DNA of 14,050 nt from UA16 sp042095135 (GTDB taxonomy: Bacteria > Bacteroidota > Bacteroidia > Flavobacteriales_D > Sanyastnellaceae), in NCBI GenBank assembly GCA_042095135.1, contig JBELBV010000051.1, positions 1-14,050 on the forward strand, read 5' to 3'. Made by a program: the position numbers and the translations under genes. Numbering within the stretch: the stretch's first letter is position 1; each line of letters begins with the position of its first letter. The notes under the pieces were generated by a model. It did no database searches. It saw nothing but the letters and a program-made list of their open reading frames with translations, and had not been told where the DNA came from. Shown in pieces: positions 13,021-14,050 of this stretch.

Positions 13021-14050
13021 ATGCTTCAAACGAAAACCCTCCCAATCGAGCGTGCTCGCGCCCTCGTTCTGCTCATTCCCGCTCTACTATTTGCCGGTCT
13101 TGCATTTGCGCAGCCAACTGTTTGCACGACGAATACCATTGGTTCACACAACTACAGCGATGCGGTCTGGTCTTGCGTTGATGGATCATCCACCCCTCCC
13201 TCGGGTGCGAACGTGAACATCACCAACGCGACGATTACGATGGATTCGGATGTGACCATCGGAACACTCACCCTTGCAACCTCGGGTTATGTGAATTTGG
13301 GGTCAGCGACCATTACCATTGAAGATCAATTGATTGTCAACGAATTGGATGGAATTGCTGACGACGGCGGAACTTCCACGGTCATCTTCACCTCAACTGT
13401 GGCGTCCGATGGCACGTCTTCAACCGTCGGTGGTTCAAACGAACACATTTTGTACAACGTGGTGGTGGCCTCTGGTTCTACCGTGGCCTTTGGTGCAGGC
13501 GATGGCGTTTCGCCGCCTCCCGGTTCGACCACCATTACGAATGAGCTGAAATTGGACGGCGGAGCGGTTGTCACATATGCGCCTTTTTATGGGGCTTCAT
13601 CAACGTTGTTGTACGACGACACCCACACGAGCATTGGCCCAGAATGGACGGCTGGGGCTTCGTCCGGTAAAGGCGTGCCGCACCACGTGAGCGTGGGCGC
13701 GAGCTCTTCATTGGATTTTGGCTCAACTTCAAGCAATTACACGTGCACCGGAAACCTCACTGTTGACGGTGCTGTGGCCTCCATCGATTTGGCGGATATG
13801 ACCGGCACATTGACCGTGGACGGCAACGCCTCATTCGGATCCACGAGCTCTGTGAGCCTGGCTCTGCCATCTGCGGAGGGCGCCAGCAAACTGGTGGTAG
13901 GCGGAGATTTGACGCTTGGCACCAACGCCACTGTTACAGGCGATGAGGCGAACGTAGAAGTGCGTGGCAATTTAGCCAACAGTGTCTCCGGTATGGCCTT
14001 CGGCCTGCTCAAGCTGAACGGTTCAGCCGATCAGGACGTCACTGGCAGCA
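13021..14050 (+). CDS. Secreted beta-rich surface protein (3' partial)
   Basis: Translation from the ATG at 13021 stays open for 343 codons to the right edge. Signal peptide 1-30 (MLQTKTLPIERARALVLLIP then ALLFAGLAFA, cleavage before Q31). The mature part opens with TVCTTNTIGSHNYSDAVWSC and then repeats short strands rich in Thr, Ser, Gly and Val, such as NVNITNATITMDSDVTIGTL, GTLTVDGNASFGSTSSVSLA and KLVVGGDLTLGTNATVTGDE. This is the sequence style of parallel beta-helix or beta-solenoid adhesins in Bacteroidota, which usually end in a T9SS domain; that end is outside the window. Cys is nearly absent after the first 60 residues. Function inferred as adhesin or surface layer component. Confidence 0.85.
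   Translation, partial: MLQTKTLPIERARALVLLIPALLFAGLAFAQPTVCTTNTIGSHNYSDAVWSCVDGSSTPPSGANVNITNATITMDSDVTIGTLTLATSGYVNLGSATITIEDQLIVNELDGIADDGGTSTVIFTSTVASDGTSSTVGGSNEHILYNVVVASGSTVAFGAGDGVSPPPGSTTITNELKLDGGAVVTYAPFYGASSTLLYDDTHTSIGPEWTAGASSGKGVPHHVSVGASSSLDFGSTSSNYTCTGNLTVDGAVASIDLADMTGTLTVDGNASFGSTSSVSLALPSAEGASKLVVGGDLTLGTNATVTGDEANVEVRGNLANSVSGMAFGLLKLNGSADQDVTGS

Noticed and set aside
1..14050. Defence island, prophage, integron or transposon
   Set aside because: No integrase, transposase, nuclease, helicase or toxin-like motifs are seen in the plausible genes, and no flanking repeats stand out at the tRNAs.

Overview
The window looks like chromosome from a marine-type Bacteroidota, most likely order Flavobacteriales (Cryomorphaceae, Schleiferiaceae or Crocinitomicaceae-like). 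This rests on several things. Three secreted proteins, or four if the truncated last gene is included, are of the gliding or type IX secretion (T9SS) world. Two complete T9SS type A C-terminal domains carry the YPNP start and a third reads the same way. Cys/Asp-rich GCxDxxACNY modules are present, as are SprB-like and PKD-type surface repeats. Ribosome binding sites are weak and A/T-rich, and a TAnnTTTG-type -7 element lies in front of a tRNA. Base composition is about half G+C, high for the phylum but normal for some marine lineages. No phage, transposon, CRISPR or defence genes are visible.

Layout. 1-1039: 3' end of a secreted Cys/Asp-rich repeat protein that ends in a dockerin-like calcium loop. 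1088-1288: two tRNA genes, Ile2(CAT) and Arg(CCT). 1395-4435: a three-FAS1-domain T9SS adhesin and a secreted protein made of two duplicated SnoaL/NTF2-like halves, ending at a strong terminator. 4520-5747: bestrophin-type anion channel plus a small cupin, ending at a bidirectional terminator. 5802-7524 (minus): a three-gene operon of two small membrane proteins followed by a lipoprotein that fuses an NTF2-like domain to a carbohydrate-binding-like Ig domain. 7525-7713: a divergent intergenic region with stacked dyads. 7714-8545: thioredoxin and an NTF2-like lipoprotein. 8550-9266 (minus): a conserved Bacteroidota protein of unknown function. 9369-9752: DoxX-like membrane protein. 9758-11761 (minus): a large T9SS protein with PKD and C2-like regions. 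11800-12741: a T9SS protein with OB-fold-like domains. 12742-13020: a palindrome-rich intergenic region. 13021 to the right edge: the 5' part of a secreted beta-rich surface protein that runs off the window.

How it works together. The main theme is the cell envelope: at least four exported surface proteins, two lipoproteins, and membrane proteins for anion flow and redox or quinone-linked functions. NTF2-like extracytoplasmic proteins occur three times within 5 kb in different architectures, which suggests a lineage-specific family of small-ligand binders or enzymes; this is inference. The most interesting regulatory signal is a TGTGA-N6-TCAC dyad, resembling Crp/Fnr-family sites, found upstream of the FAS1 adhesin and again in the centre of the divergent thioredoxin/membrane-operon promoter region. 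I did not find a complete new multi-gene system that can be defended from sequence alone.
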